A program made the position numbers and the translations under genes. Shown piece after piece: positions 11,301 to 23,617 of a stretch of 64,000 nt of DNA. The stretch spans positions 1,213,533-1,277,532 of the forward strand of contig JASKMD010000027.1 of the NCBI GenBank assembly GCA_030144725.1, read 5' to 3'. The first letter of the stretch is position 1; every line of letters begins with the position of its first letter. Origin of the DNA: Haematococcus lacustris (lineage: Eukaryota > Chlorophyta > Chlorophyceae > Chlamydomonadales > Haematococcaceae). The notes below the pieces were generated by a model. That model worked only from the letters and a program-made list of their open reading frames with translations. It was not told the origin of the DNA and did no database searches.

Positions 11301-13125
11301 CTGCACCCTCGCCAAGCCTGTCAAGGTGCAGGGACCGGGTGCAGTGGAGGGCAATGGACAGTGCAGGGGTACTTAAGGCCGGTGGTTACTGCCGCTGGTG
11401 GTCAAGGCCGGTGGTTACTGCCACTGGTGGTTAAGGCCGCGGTGGTTACTGCCGCTGGTGGTTAAGGCCGGTGGTTAGGGCCATCCAGATGCACTGGTAC
11501 AGATGTTGCCAAAGCCTCTACGGTGCAGGAACAGGGTGACGTCTGCAGGGCAGCCTTGGCGTTCTCATGCCACCCCCTGACCCTGACCCTGACCTAGCCC
11601 TCCTGGTCAAAGCAGGGCAGGGTGAATCAGGGCAGGGCGGGGTAGATCAGGGCAAGGCAAGGTGGATCAGGGTCAGTGCCCAGCCCAACCAAGGTCTGTG
11701 CCAGGGCATTCAGAGGCCGCGGGCCAACAGGGTGGATGAGGGCGGTCAGATCAGGGTATCCAGCAGTGAGCAGGTGGCTTAGGGCTGGCAGGTGAGGGGC
11801 CATGGTCAAGCACTAGGCCCACTGGCCCTGCCCGCATGCCGCTGAGGACGTGGCACTGGGCCTGCTGCGGCTGCCGGCAGCTCAGCCTTCCTAGGCATGG
11901 CCACTGCACTGATCTGGGCTTAGGGGGACACCGCCATAGGCGCCCTGCCTGCCCTCCACCCCTGATCCTCCACCCGCTGCTGCCCATCCTGCTGCTCCTC
12001 CACCCGCTGCTGCTGCTTCCTCTCCGCAGGCCTCTGCTTGGGCCAGGTGTCCTTGTCCCTGCCCCACGGCCTTGCCTGTCTGCATCCACCTCCCTGACCC
12101 AAACCACCATTGCCAACCCGCTGCCTTACACCCCTGGCCCCACATCTGCCTCCAACCCCTGCCCCAGTCCCCACCACCCCCTGCCCCTCTTGCCTGCTGC
12201 TCACTTGTTGTCCGGGCTGACGGCCAAGGAGGTGATGACAGAGCATAAGTGCCCCAGCAGCAGCTCCGCACCATCACTGCTGTCTGGCCTGCCAGCACCC
12301 TCCTGCCCCGCCGGGCTGCCGGGCTGCCGCACCGCCGCCACTGCCACATCCCCAAACTTGTCGGCGAACAACACATACTTGCAGTCCAGGGTGAAGGCGC
12401 ATGCGCTCAACTTCTTCAGCATGCTCCTGAAACAACACTCAACACCACCAATGGGCCATAAAAGCTCCTAACTGTAATGAAGCCAGCATGAATGGCGCTA
12501 CGTAGCGCACACCATCATCATCGTCATGATCAACATCATCATCACCTGGCAGTACTGTGCCGCTCGCTATCAGCGGACTGACAATTGAGTGGTTGTGCCA
12601 CAGTCTCTGCACTTGGTGCAAGCCGGACTTGATAGGGAGGGATGCCTGAGTGCCTGCCCCAATTGAGCTTTTACCCCTTGTGCTGTGCCTGTCAAAGGCT
12701 CGGGTGCTAAAGGACAGCTACTGCTGGCCATTGGTTTTAGCAGGCACTCTTACCATGTGCTGATGCACTGCTGGGTGGCTAAGTCCCACAGCTTGCAGGT
12801 CTTGTCGTCAGAGCCAGAAAGCAGCAGGGCACCGTCGCTGGAGATAGCCAGGCACCGCACTGCGCCTTTGTGAGCTGATGGGATGCATAGACACTGGGAT
12901 GATTGTGCGGGCCTGCATGACCATGGCGTTGCTATTGACCTGCTGGCGGCTCGGGAGTATGCAACATGCGCAAGGCAGTCCCACGCACGATGTGTGGAGG
13001 ATGCGGATGCTCCCTCCAGCTGCCGCAACTACTACCTCCTGCGCGGCGATTGGCCGGGTCAATGGGTCGGGCTTGTGCCCTTCGTGCTGGTCGGCACGGT
13101 AGCCTGGGTGCCGACGTTTACCCAT
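8300..13125 (-). CDS. WD40 protein resembling TRM82/WDR4 (tRNA m7G methyltransferase non-catalytic subunit)
   Basis: Probable partner of TRM8/METTL1, which makes m7G46 in tRNA. Minus-strand order: a possible first exon near 13125-13000 (PIAAQEVVVAAAGGSIRIL); exon to 12754 with a WD repeat (AHKGAVRCLAISSDGALLLS, then DDKTCKLWDL); exon 12426-12205 (LKKLSACAF, YVLFADKFGDVAVAAV, LLLGHLCSVITSLAVSPDNK); exon 11218-11146 (LLASTDKDGRVRLSLLPPGD); exon from 10755 (EIQSFCLGHSSFVTSAAF, LLVTGSGDGSVKLW) running into an acidic poly-Glu stretch near 10200; exon 9593-9373 (VCVVVEGEQEVQVLRLLSQP). Phases match at the junctions between 12754 and 11146 and at the start of the 10755 exon. ADKFGD, LGHxCSV and the FCLGH repeat favour TRM82/WDR4 over a generic WD40 protein. 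The 5' junction, the donor near 10.1-10.2 kb and the last exon(s), including a possible piece at 8520-8430 (ESELAAMEQRQGAEEALVQQ), are unresolved. Confidence 0.7.
8855..9159. repeat. (CTCCC)n pentanucleotide satellite, about 300 bp
   Basis: An essentially perfect 5-base array of about 60 units lies downstream of the 9593-9373 exon of the TRM82-like gene, presumably in an intron. It opens all three frames on both strands (LPSPP / GEGRG), producing false open frames. Confidence 0.95.
9667..10072. repeat. About 22-bp G-rich minisatellite
   Basis: Units of the form GGGCAGGGGAGGGTCAAGGTCA are repeated, with some carrying GTGCA in place of GTCA and a degraded 3' end. It lies between two exons of the minus-strand TRM82-like gene. 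Confidence 0.9.
11230..12190. other. TRM82-like gene intron, low-complexity
   Basis: Intron between the exons ending at 12205 and beginning at 11218. It contains short repeats of the type GGCCGGTGGTTACTGCC around 11375-11480 and no recognisable second gene. Confidence 0.5.
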
Positions 13126-13829
13126 CGTGCCCGTCAATTGGCGAAGTAGGTGCGCCCGACGACACTCATGTCAGTTGTAACGGCTTTGGTAGTTGCGCAG
13201 AGCTCGAGTTCACACACTTGCGATGGGACCCGTCTTGGCACAGCCTGTATCTATAGGGGGGATGGGCCTTTTCCGAGCCTGTCCATACTGGTGTCATAGC
13301 TGTTGCTTATAAACGCTTGATACTGCACAGCGGGCATGACTGGTGCAGCAGTGTGGCTGAGGACCTCACGCCTGCGAAGGGCGTGTAAAGGCATTTACAT
13401 CGCGGCTCTGAACTTCGCCGCACTTCACTGCGCTGCAAGTTGCATCGAGGATCCCTCGCACGCGGCGGGGAGCAGTACTGTGTCTAGCAGCGCCCTAGAA
13501 GGTGAAGCTTTACGTGCACTCTTCATTGATAGCAAGGGTTGACACTTGAGCAAGTAACCTGACGCTGCAGGCGCCCGCACACTGGTCGTCTGGTTCCGAA
13601 TTACCCAGCCCATCTCCGCCGTGGACACTCCATACCCGATTTGGAGCTTTCAGCCTGCTATCGTTCCAGGCATTGTGCTGACTGAGTGGAGCAGCGTAGC
13701 ACACCGGGTGTGCGAACATTGCAGGACGGCTTGCACTGTGAACTTCATAGTCACATGTCTTGTCTCACGTTCCTTCTGCCGACTCAGGACGAGTTTGGCG
13801 TCTGCGCTGGCACACACTGTGCTGTTTTA

Positions 13830-16090
13830 AGCCAGCCCACCCTTGCGGCCGGCTGGCACCACTTTGTTCAAAATCCTGACCAGACTTGGTATCTGGATGG
13901 CGAAGAAATCAAGACAAATATCGTGGCACCGAATGTCGAAGCACGTGCCCATACTAGGGCCAGCTCTGCCCCAGCCGAAGCTCGTGCAGCAGTGTCCAGG
14001 ATTGCTCTGGAGCCTGCTCAGGCTGCTCTTCTGTATGCTGCTGGACCCCACGCGTGCAATCCAAGCAGCAAGGCGCCTGACGCAGCATCCCAGGCTGTTG
14101 CGGACTTGTGCAGTGCCCAGCTCCCGCTCACACCGTTGCATTCCCTAGAGGGGAGGGCCAGGTGCGTGGCTGGCTCGCATGACAATGCTGCACAGCTACG
14201 CAGCGAATAGTTCATAGCAGTATGTCAAGCCAGGGCAAGCAAGGGCTGGTGTGCAGCTGCTTTCACTGTCCTTGCCATGCAGGGGGGGGCGCGCGCTGCT
14301 AGGCTTTGAGAACAGATGCCACAGCCCCACCTCTGTGCTAGGCCTGCTCATTGCCCTGCTGGCGACTCTGGCCGTCAGCATTGGCCTCTTCGTCAAGGTG
14401 ACTGTTTCACAGTCAGCCAGCTGGGGCGCCACCATCCTGTACTGCCCCTCTCAGCCGCCCCTGCCCCTGCCCCCCATGACCTTTGCACTCCTGCCCCTTT
14501 CAGTCGTCCCTTCACCCCTGGCCTTGCCAGCGTCCCATCACTGCCACGCTGCCCTTCTCCCGCAAGGCACAGACATAAGTTGGTAGACAAGCAGGCAGGC
14601 TGGCTGACAAGCAGAGAGGAAAAGCCACTGCTGCTGACTGCACACTCAAACATTGCAACTCCCAGCGCAATATTTATCTAGAAAAACTCTCCTTGCGTAA
14701 AGGAAAAAATCCCTGCGCAGTGCGCTGCCACTTCCTGTGTTGTGGTTCATTTGTGCTTTAAAACTGTATACCACGCTGGAAGGCGGCCACCAGGTGGTGA
14801 CCTTCCAGCTGCATCTAGTAGCCTGGATGCGCTCTATTGCCGCCTCACAGCCTTCAGCAGCAGCAGCAGTGCTGCAGCAGTCCGGGAGCTTGGATGGCTG
14901 GTCACCGCTGGCTCTTTAACCGCTGGCTCTTGGCAGCCAGTAGCGCCTGGACAGCACAGGGCCAGGCTACCAGCACAGGGCCAGCAGCGTAGCGATAGCA
15001 CCGCTTAGGTGCTGGGCTGCTCAGCTGCACCGCTGCGGTGGTGTTCTGGTCCAGCCACAGCCAGGGTGTGATGGCCCACAACAGCCTGAGCAGGCAAGGC
15101 AGCCAGGCTGGCAGTGTGGCTGGGCAGGCATGGGGGGCAGCCAAAGTAGGCTGGCAGGGCTCAGGAGGCCTGCAGGGTGGGTAGGCAGGTGCTGAGTCCC
15201 AGCTGCCAGGCCGTTGGCTGGGCTGCCTGCCGGTGTCGGGCCCTTGGAAGCCGGCAGAGTGGATAAGGCACCTCTGATGCAGCAGGAGATGGTCCACCAC
15301 CCCTCCTGGGGCCATCTGCTGAAACCCATAGTAGCCTCCGCCTTCCTGCCCGCCCCCTCCTCCCGCCCGCGCCTACCTCCTGGCCCCATTGGCCCACAGT
15401 TCAGTACTCGCGGCCTGCAGTCAGCCCCGCCCCACCACAGCTCCCCCCGTCCACTTGGCCTGCAGCTTCATTTGTGGCGTCAGCGCAGCGTCGTCCAGCT
15501 CACAGTCAGCCCAGCCCTGCCCTCCGCCTTTGGGCCACAACGGGCGCAAGGAGCCCGAAGCCTTATGGCCATCTAGGAGCTGCAAGTCGCAGAGTGGCCT
15601 GCTTGGCCCGCAGCTCGTCATTCGCTGCCTGGAGTCAGCCCCGCTCCTTTCCCCACTCCTCCCACTCCTCCCGCACCTGGCTTTGGCTGACCGCTGCCTG
15701 CTGCCTTCCTGCCCTGCTGCCCCCCTCCCTCTTAAGGCCTTCCCGCCCTTCAGCCCTCTGCTACCCACATGGAGCAGCTGGCCACCTAGGGTTAGGGTTA
15801 GGGTTAGGGTTACGGCCAGCTGGCCAACACCCCTACTCCTTGGCCACTGCAGGTGCTGCTGCTCCAGCGCAAGGTGCGCCGTATGTCTGAGGCCATCGTG
15901 CGCTTCATCAGCAGCCACCAGGGAGACGGTGCGATGTCCAGGGACGTGCAAGCCCTGCGGGCATGCAACCAAGGTGGGGCAGGGACACGACTGGCCGCCT
16001 GCCGACCCTGCATGCTGACCTGGCGTTGACCTGCCAGCAAAGCTGCACAACATCCTCAAAGTCCGCACCGTACTAAATGCTCCCTGGACA
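13830..16090 (+). other. Unassigned exon-like segments, including one transmembrane segment
   Basis: Pieces flanked by plausible splice sites suggest a gene whose identity I do not recognise. At 14281-14395, after a CAG, the frame reads LLGFENRCHSPTSVLGLLIA followed by LLATLAVSIGLFVK, a hydrophobic helix ending at AAG|GTGACT. Upstream, 13830-14140 encodes a basic/hydrophobic frame (TLFKILTRLGIWMAKKSR, LLWSLLRLLFCMLLDP). At 15854-15971, after TGCAG, the frame reads VLLLQRKVRRMSEAIVRFIS, then SHQGDGAMSRDVQALRACNQ. At 16040 a frame reads KLHNILKVRTVL. They might be 5' exons of the long Gln/Pro-rich gene or of the kinase, making a membrane-anchored kinase, but no phase chain could be completed. 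Confidence 0.3.
15786..15812. repeat. Interstitial TTAGGG-type telomere-like repeats
   Basis: Four consecutive TTAGGG-type units (last followed by TTAC) lie about 40 bases before a plausible splice acceptor at 15853. Related two-unit runs are seen near 25971-25985 and 54441-54456. Confidence 0.85.
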
Positions 16091-16299
16091 TGGTTATGCC
16101 CTGCCTCCTGTTGCTGTCAAAATGATGGAAATACATGCTGTTTTGGGCATTTAGGCTCCCTGGAAGTGGTTATGCTTCGAATTGCTGGGATATGGCAGGA
16201 ACCCAGCAGCCCAGCCCCAGGACAGCCAAGCTCCTGGTCCCTCGAGCGTCCATGGCAGGGATAGCTTTGGCTGGGCTGCGAGCAGCAGGGCAGAGGGGC

Positions 16300-16927
16300 G
16301 GCCAGGGCCAGGGCCAGGGCCAGAGCCAGGGCCAGGGCCAGGGCCAGGGCCAGAGCCAGGGCCAGGGCCAGGGCCAGGGCCAGAGCCAGGGCCAGGGCCA
16401 GGGCCAGGGCCAGGGCCAGGGCCAGGGCCAGGGCCAGAGCCAGGGCCAGGGCCAGGGCCAGGGCCAGGGCCAGGGCCAGGGCCAGGGCCAGGGCCAGGGC
16501 CAGGGCCAGAGCCAGGGCCAGGGCCAGGGCCAGGGCCAGAGCCAGGGCCAGGGCCAGGGCCAGGGCCAGGGCCAGGGCCAGGGCCAGGGCCAGAGCCAGG
16601 GCCAGGGCCAGGGCCAGGGCCAGGGCCAGGGCCAGGGCCAGGGCCAGGGCCAGGGCCAGGGCCAGGGCCAGGGCCAGAGCCAGGGCCAGGGCCAGGGCCA
16701 GGGCCAGGGCCAGGGCCAGGGCCAGGGCCAGGGCCAGGGCCAGGGCCAGGGCCAGGGCCAGGGCCAGAGCCAGAGCCAGGGCCAGGGCCAGGGCCAGGGC
16801 CAGAGCCAGGGCCAGGGCCAGGGCCAGAGCCAGAGCCAGGGCCAGGGCCAGGGCCAGGGCCAGAGCCAGGGCCAGGGCCAGGGCCAGGGCCAGGGCCAGA
16901 GCCAGGGCCAGGGCCAGGGCCAGGGCT
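16300..16927. repeat. (GGGCCA)n hexanucleotide array with GAGCCA variants, about 625 bp
   Basis: A 6-base unit with scattered GAGCCA variants keeps frames open on both strands (QGQGQG, PGPGPG). No flanking domain supports its being coding. Confidence 0.95.
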
Positions 16928-17393
16928 AATGGGGCCGGTCAAGGACCAGGTGTGGCTGTGGGCCAAGGCCGATAGCCAAGGCCAGTGGGGGCTGAGAAGG
17001 AGCAAGGGCCAGAGCCAGTGGGGGTCAGGGCTGATGGGTGTGTGAGACCAGGTGGTGTGGAGAGTGGAGGTCACTGGTTGCACACAGGTGCCAAGCAGGG
17101 GCTCCCCCACCGCTTGGCATCCCAGCTGCCCTGCCCAGCCTGCCCTGCCCCTGCCGTCCCCACCACACCCCTGCCAAACTCAATGGCACAACTCGCACAC
17201 ACTGTGCCTCACACAACCGCTTCAACCCGTCTCCCCAGCCTGCCTGCTCCGCCTCTTCCCCGTGTTGACCCCACCAGTGTTAAAACCCCACCAGTGTAAA
17301 ACCCCCACAAGTGTTAGAACTCCACCAATGTTACCCCCCCCCCCAGTTGTAAAGCCCCACCAGTGTTCAGTGCTGCCCGTGTCCCCCATGCAG

Positions 17394-20300
17394 ACACACT
17401 GATGAAGCTGGTGGAGGAGGCGTCTGCCCAGCGCCGTAACGCCTCCACAACCCACCGCTCCCACTCTCACCTCTCCTGCCCCGATGGCCCCTCCCACTCC
17501 TATGTGGCTCGCCGCATGCAGCTCGCCGCCCGCCCACCCAGCACTGCAAGCCTGGTCATCCAGGCTGGGGCAGACTCCCAGGCCCCCCGTGCCGCCCCCC
17601 AGGCCCCCCTGCATGCAATATACCACCTGCCGGCAGGCATAGGGGTGGCTTGCACAGCCCATGGCCAAACGCCCACCCCTGGCTCCTTTGGCAACCGTCA
17701 CCTCCCCTTACCCCTGGGCCTGCTGGCAGCAGGCAGTTCAGGTGGCAGCCTGCTCAATGCTGGCCCGGCACCTGATGCTCGCATGGAGGTCAGGCGGGGG
17801 GCCCAGGACATGGGGCTGGGGGCAGGCCAGACCCCCCCGGTGCTGGGCGCCCGGTCTGCCCCCAGCTCTCTGCTCTTTGGCGAGTTAGGGCAGCATTTGC
17901 AGTGGCAGCAGCAGCAGCAGCAGGAACAGTGGCAGCAGGTGCAGCAACAGGTGCAGCAACAGGTGCAGGTGCCGGTGCAGCAGCAGGAGCAGCAACCCTG
18001 CCTTGAGATGCTGCAGCAGGCCCTTCTGCTGGAGAAGCAGCAGGAGCAGTGGCAGGAGCAGCAGTGGCAGCAGCAGCAGCAGTGGGGCCAGCCTCACGCT
18101 GAGGGGCAGCAGCAGCAGCAGCAGCAACAGGCAGCCGCACCCTTGGTCTCTGGCAGGCTTGCTAGAGTCAGCAGTGGGGCAGCTGAGCACACTCAGAGCA
18201 GCAGCCATGCGCCCGTGACCAGGCATGGCCACGCATCCAGCAACCAGCTTGTGCCAGCAGCAGCTGATGCCAGCTTGCCTAAGCCCAGGTCAGCTGCAGG
18301 CGCCAGGCCACCTCACCCTCCAGCCAGCCTTCCTGTACACATCGCTGCAAAGGGGAGGGACCTGGACAGAGCAGCCATAACAGGAGCTGGGAGAGCAGCA
18401 TCCACAGCAGCAGGAACAGCAGCAGCAGCAGCAGCGGATGTAAGGGCAGCAGCAGCAGCAGCAGCAGCGGATGTAAGGGCAGCAGCGGATGTAAGGGCAG
18501 CAGCTGCACTGCCCAGGGTGTCCTTGGAGGCAGTAGCAGGGAGGCTAGGCCAGGTGGGGGCCCAGCCCAGGCTTTGGTCCCTCCCAGCCTCCCTCCCTCC
18601 TCACCCTGCGCCTCCACCATGGTCAATCGTTGCTCTTGGTCAATCGTATCCTAATCCTAGATTCCCCAGCCTGCCTTTCCAACCACCCAACCACCTAGCA
18701 ACTACCCGCCCCATGCAGCAACCGCCACAGCCTGACCTGCCCCAGCCTGACCCAACACAGGCAACACCAGACCAGGTGTCAACGCTGCAGGAGTGGGGGC
18801 TGGAGCAGTATGGCAGCAGCCTGCTGCAGTTGGCTCTGGCTCATGCCAGCCAGGCACCCTTGCAAGCCCCTTACTCCCCTCGTCCGCCCAGCCAGGCAAC
18901 CCATCAGCAGGCACAGCAACAGCTGCAACCAACCCAACCACCCCAGCCCGCCCAGCACCGCCTGCAGCCACCCAGACAGCCGGCACCAGGCCCAGTGTCA
19001 GCACCTCACAGCTGCCCAGCCGCCCAGGCCAAGGCTCAGCAGCTGGAGCTGACCCCTACCCCACCTTCTACCCACCCCAGCAGCTGGCCTAAGACCCCAG
19101 CAGGCAACAGCCCCCTCGACTACGTTTCTCACCCCGCACTGCAGCCCTGGTCAAGGCCAGCTGCGCTGCCCTTCCCTCCCCTGACAGTGCCGCCTCAGAG
19201 CAACCAAGGAGGGGACAGGGAGGGAAGAGAGCCTGATCGCAGCTTTGGAGAGGGAGTGGGTGGCCCACCCACACGCCCTGCACAGCTGCGGCACAGCCAA
19301 GCAGTGGGGCCCCCTACCCTGCCCGCCGCCCCCCAGCCTGAGCAGCAGGGGGCTAGCGAGGCAGGGGGGGTTGCCCAGGCCCAGGCGCTGACCCCTACAG
19401 TGCCATATGAGCAGCAGAGGACGGGGTCTGACCCCCGGCCCCCGAGTTTTGGGGAGGTCTGGGGGGACACAGGCTCTGCAGCAGAACAGTCAGCCCTGGC
19501 GGCAGTACAGGCCGACCAGGTGGCGTCAGAGCAGCAGCAGCAGGCAAAGCCCTTAGTGCCCAGGGTTGCAGGGGGCCCCTTCAGGGTCGACCTGCCCAGC
19601 TCCCCTCAACAGCTCCACAAGGCCAGTGAGGGCAAAGGCAGCGGCGGGCTTGGCCCTGGAGCAGCCACGGGGAAGGAGGAAGAGGAGGGGGAGGAGGAGG
19701 TGGGTTTCCCTAGGTCAGGTCCTGGGGCTGGGAGAGGGCAGCAGGAGGGGGGTTCAAACCCTGACCCCGGTGAGGCAAGACGTGGGGTTCAGGAGTGGAG
19801 CCCAGAGCAATCTCCCTTTGCCGCCCCTGGCTGGTGCTGCAGAGATTCAAGCGATTTCAGCGACAGCAGTGGCAGCCAGCTGGGCAGAAGGCGCAGGCAT
19901 AGTGAGGACCCGGAGCGGGGACAAGCCCAGACAGCAGCAGCAGCAGCAGCACCAGAAGGACGCCAGCCAGACCAAGCCATGCCCAGCCTTTCTCCTGCCT
20001 CACGCAATAGCAGTTGGGCAATCAGGCAAGCCAGCGGTTGCAGCGGCCTGTTCAGGCAACACAGTCAGTGTAGGGCCCCCTCTGCAACCAGGAGCAACAG
20101 GGGCAGCAGCAGGGGCAGGGGCAGCAGCAGGAGCATCAACAGGGGCAGCAACAGGGGCAGTAGGGGCAGCAACAGGAGCAGCAGCAGGGGCAGCAATGGC
20201 AGCTGGGGCAGGGGCAGCAGTGGAAGCAGTGGAAGCAGCGGCAGCAGCGGCAGCTACTTAGACCTGTACAACAGGACCACTAGTGTGTCCTTCAGCAAGC

Positions 20301-21543
20301 CGCGACACAGAAGCAAGAAAGGAGGCCAGCTGGGAACGCTGCTGGACAGCATGCAGCTGCAGCCGCCCGTGATCTTGCCCCTGGCAGCCCTAGAGGACGT
20401 CCCAGTGACCGCCAGGCTCGAGGCTACGCCATCAGCTGGCCCTGAGACGCCACTGCCCCAAGTGGACCGTCTGCCTGCTTCGCAACCAGTCCAGCGTCAG
20501 GAGTTGAACCCAGACCTCAACCAGCTACAGCAGCAGCAGCAGCTGCAGCAGCAGCGGTTGCAGGAGTTGCACTCGGTCGGCAAGCAGCAGCAGCAGCAGC
20601 AAGAGCAGTCGCAGGACAAGCAGCCGGTGGGCAAGGTGATGATCACCCCCTCGCCACAGCCGCTCCTCACGCCCCAGCTTACCCCCCTCTACCCCTCCCC
20701 CCCCTCCTCCTCCCCATCTCCCTTCCTCTCCCAACCCCAGTTGCCCACCTCGGCGGATTTCAATGCGCTGATCACCCCCCCGCCCACCCCCCACAACTCT
20801 CAATGGCTAGAGAATTACCCCGGCCTGACCCCACTCACCACCTCCCCCTCCGGCCTCCTGCACCTGCCCCAGTCGCCCTCCTCCCCTCCCTACGTGCCAG
20901 CAGACCCCCAGCTATCGCCCCCCAGTGCAAGCCACCCCTTCATGGCGCACCCCCCCTCCCTACACCCCTTCCTCTACACCACCACCTTCGCCGACAACCC
21001 ACACAGCGCTACCAGCTCACCCAGCAGCGTGCCCTTCCCAGCCGCAGTGGCGAAGGAGGGGGTGCTGGACATAGAGGTGGAGCAGGGCGGGGCACAGGCA
21101 GCTGGCCCTGCCGCAGGGGCCACTCAGATCACCAGGGGGGTGGGGGGGGCTGCGCAGGGGCAGGCCAGGGCTACTGACAGGCCCCCTGCACCTGCCTCCT
21201 CCCGGCTACTACCACTACCCTCTGCTCCGCCTGACCTCGCTCCCAACTCTGCAGCCACGACGGCCATGGGCCATGCGATAGTGGCTCTGACACTGAGTGG
21301 TGCTGGCTCTGGGGCTGCCTCCCCCCAGCCTTCTGGCCAGAGCCACAGCTTGGCGCCGCGGCCTCGACCCCCCTTCCTCCTGCTGCCCATCGCTGCAACC
21401 ACCACCACCTCCAAGCCCAACCGCTCCTACACAACCTCCCCTGCCACCCCAGGCCCCAGCTCATCTTCCAGCCAGCACCCACTCCCCGGGGAGGCGGGGT
21501 GGGGGGGCCTGGTACCCCATGAGTCTGGGTGGTTGACCCAGCC

Positions 21544-21579
<36 letters not shown>

Positions 21580-21991
21580 CGACCCCGACACTCCCTCCCA
21601 CACCTCCGCATCTCAGGAGTTTAGCAACAGGCAGGCAAGCGGGCCAGTGCAGGTCAGCAGCCACAAGGCAGCAGACAGGTCCCCGGCCGCTGCCAGCCCA
21701 TCAGTGGGCCGTCAAGCCAGCTCCAACTGTTCAAACAAGCACGTCTGGCTCCCCGCTGAGAACAGCCTAGACGCAGAGTGGCCTCCCCTCCTGGGCGAGC
21801 AGGCGCAAGGGCCGTGGCTGCTGCCCCTGATGGGGAAGGGTGACAGCGACATGCACAGCGGCCCCCTGCTGGGCCTGCCTGGCTGCTCCCATGAACCTGG
21901 CCTTGTGCGCAGCTGGCAGGCGGGGCAGGCACAGAAACCCACAGGTCCCTCCAGCACCTCCCAAATATCTATGCACACCTTCAGTGCTCAG
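17394..21991 (+). CDS. Very long low-complexity Gln/Pro/Ser-rich exon (gene unidentified)
   Basis: A single open frame of about 1,530 codons. It probably begins at the acceptor ATGCAG|ACACACTG (17394) and ends at a donor GCTCAG|GTATGT (21991). The start codon is not visible, since the frame opens upstream with GTG. The protein is intrinsically disordered: Gln runs near 17905-18130, Ala runs near 18400-18500, Pro-rich segments throughout, a G-S-N-R-G-S repeat region near 20090-20250 and acidic runs near 19675. No catalytic domain was recognised. Beyond 21991 the frame continues into a GGTG satellite and should not be counted. Because a Raf-like kinase follows in the same direction after that satellite, this may be its regulatory N-terminus; no splice proof was found. 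Its length and lack of stops argue for real coding sequence. Confidence 0.55.
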
Positions 21992-21995
21992 GTAT

Positions 21996-23226
21996 GTATG
22001 GGTGGGTGGGTGGGTGGGTGGGTGGGTGGGTGGGTGGGTGGGTGGGTGGGTGGGTGGGTGGGTGGGTGGGTGGGTGGGTGGGTGGGTGGGTGGGTGGGTG
22101 GGTGGGTGGGTGGGTGGGTGGGTGGGTGGGTGGGTGGGTGGGTGGGTGGGTGGGTGGGTGGGTGGGTGGGTGGGTGGGTGGGTGGGTGGGTGGGTGGGTG
22201 GGTGGGTGGGTGGGTGGGTGGGTGGGTGGGTGGGTGGGTGGGTGGGTGGGTGGGTGGGTGGGTGGGTGGGTGGGTGGGTGGGTGGGTGGGTGGGTGGGTG
22301 GGTGGGTGGGTGGGTGGGTGGGTGGGTGGGTGGGTGGGTGGGTGGGTGGGTGGGTGGGTGGGTGGGTGGGTGGGTGGGTGGGTGGGTGGGTGGGTGGGTG
22401 GGTGGGTGGGTGGGTGGGTGGGTGGGTGGGTGGGTGGGTGGGTGGGTGGGTGGGTGGGTGGGTGGGTGGGTGGGTGGGTGGGTGGGTGGGTGGGTGGGTG
22501 GGTGGGTGGGTGGGTGGGTGGGTGGGTGGGTGGGTGGGTGGGTGGGTGGGTGGGTGGGTGGGTGGGTGGGTGGGTGGGTGGGTGGGTGGGTGGGTGGGTG
22601 GGTGGGTGGGTGGGTGGGTGGGTGGGTGGGTGGGTGGGTGGGTGGGTGGGTGGGTGGGTGGGTGGGTGGGTGGGTGGGTGGGTGGGTGGGTGGGTGGGTG
22701 GGTGGGTGGGTGGGTGGGTGGGTGGGTGGGTGGGTGGGTGGGTGGGTGGGTGGGTGGGTGGGTGGGTGGGTGGGTGGGTGGGTGGGTGGGTGGGTGGGTG
22801 GGTGGGTGGGTGGGTGGGTGGGTGGGTGGGTGGGTGGGTGGGTGGGTGGGTGGGTGGGTGGGTGGGTGGGTGGGTGGGTGGGTGGGTGGGTGGGTGGGTG
22901 GGTGGGTGGGTGGGTGGGTGGGTGGGTGGGTGGGTGGGTGGGTGGGTGGGTGGGTGGGTGGGTGGGTGGGTGGGTGGGTGGGTGGGTGGGTGGGTGGGTG
23001 GGTGGGTGGGTGGGTGGGTGGGTGGGTGGGTGGGTGGGTGGGTGGGTGGGTGGGTGGGTGGGTGGGTGGGTGGGTGGGTGGGTGGGTGGGTGGGTGGGTG
23101 GGTGGGTGGGTGGGTGGGTGGGTGGGTGGGTGGGTGGGTGGGTGGGTGGGTGGGTGGGTGGGTGGGTGGGTGGGTGGGTGGGTGGGTGGGTGGGTGGGTG
23201 GGTGGGTGGGTGGGTGGGTGGGTGGG
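21996..23226. repeat. (GGTG)n tetranucleotide satellite, about 1.23 kb
   Basis: About 307 near-perfect GGTG units follow four bases after the putative donor at 21991/21992. Being 4-periodic it encodes GGWV in every plus frame and THPP in every minus frame, which explains the very long open frames crossing it. It is presumably intronic. The plus strand is a continuous G2 tract with G-quadruplex potential. Confidence 0.97.
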
Positions 23227-23617
23227 CCAGAGGTCTGCGCTGCGACTGTGGGCCAGGAGGCCAACTCACCCACCTTGGGTGTCAACCACCAAGCTGCTCA
23301 ACCACCCTCTCCCTCTAGGGCTTTACTTGCTTCTGTTTCCCCCCCTTTTTTTGGTGCACATCACGCTTTCTACTTCACTCTTCACAACACTTTTCTAGCA
23401 GACTGAGTACTGCCAGGATGGGGGTGGTGTGTGGGAGGTTGAGTGAGGTGTGCTGCACGCGGGCTGAGACATTAGATATTGGCTGCTCTTCCCATCATCT
23501 GCCTGCACCATATGGCCAGGCCGATGAAACTGCCCACTGCTCTACCTGCCAACGTGCTATAGATATGCTGCTGTTCGCTTTTACACCGTTATCGCCGTCG
23601 ACCTTGCACATGGCTGC

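Noticed and set aside
16135..17110. QGQG / PGPGPG repeat protein
   Set aside because: Hexamer satellite; both strands and several frames open equally, with no flanking conserved sequence.
21840..23406. Long GGWV or THPP repeat proteins on both strands
   Set aside because: A 4-base satellite lacks stops in every frame, so the open frames are arithmetic artefacts; a splice donor precedes the array.
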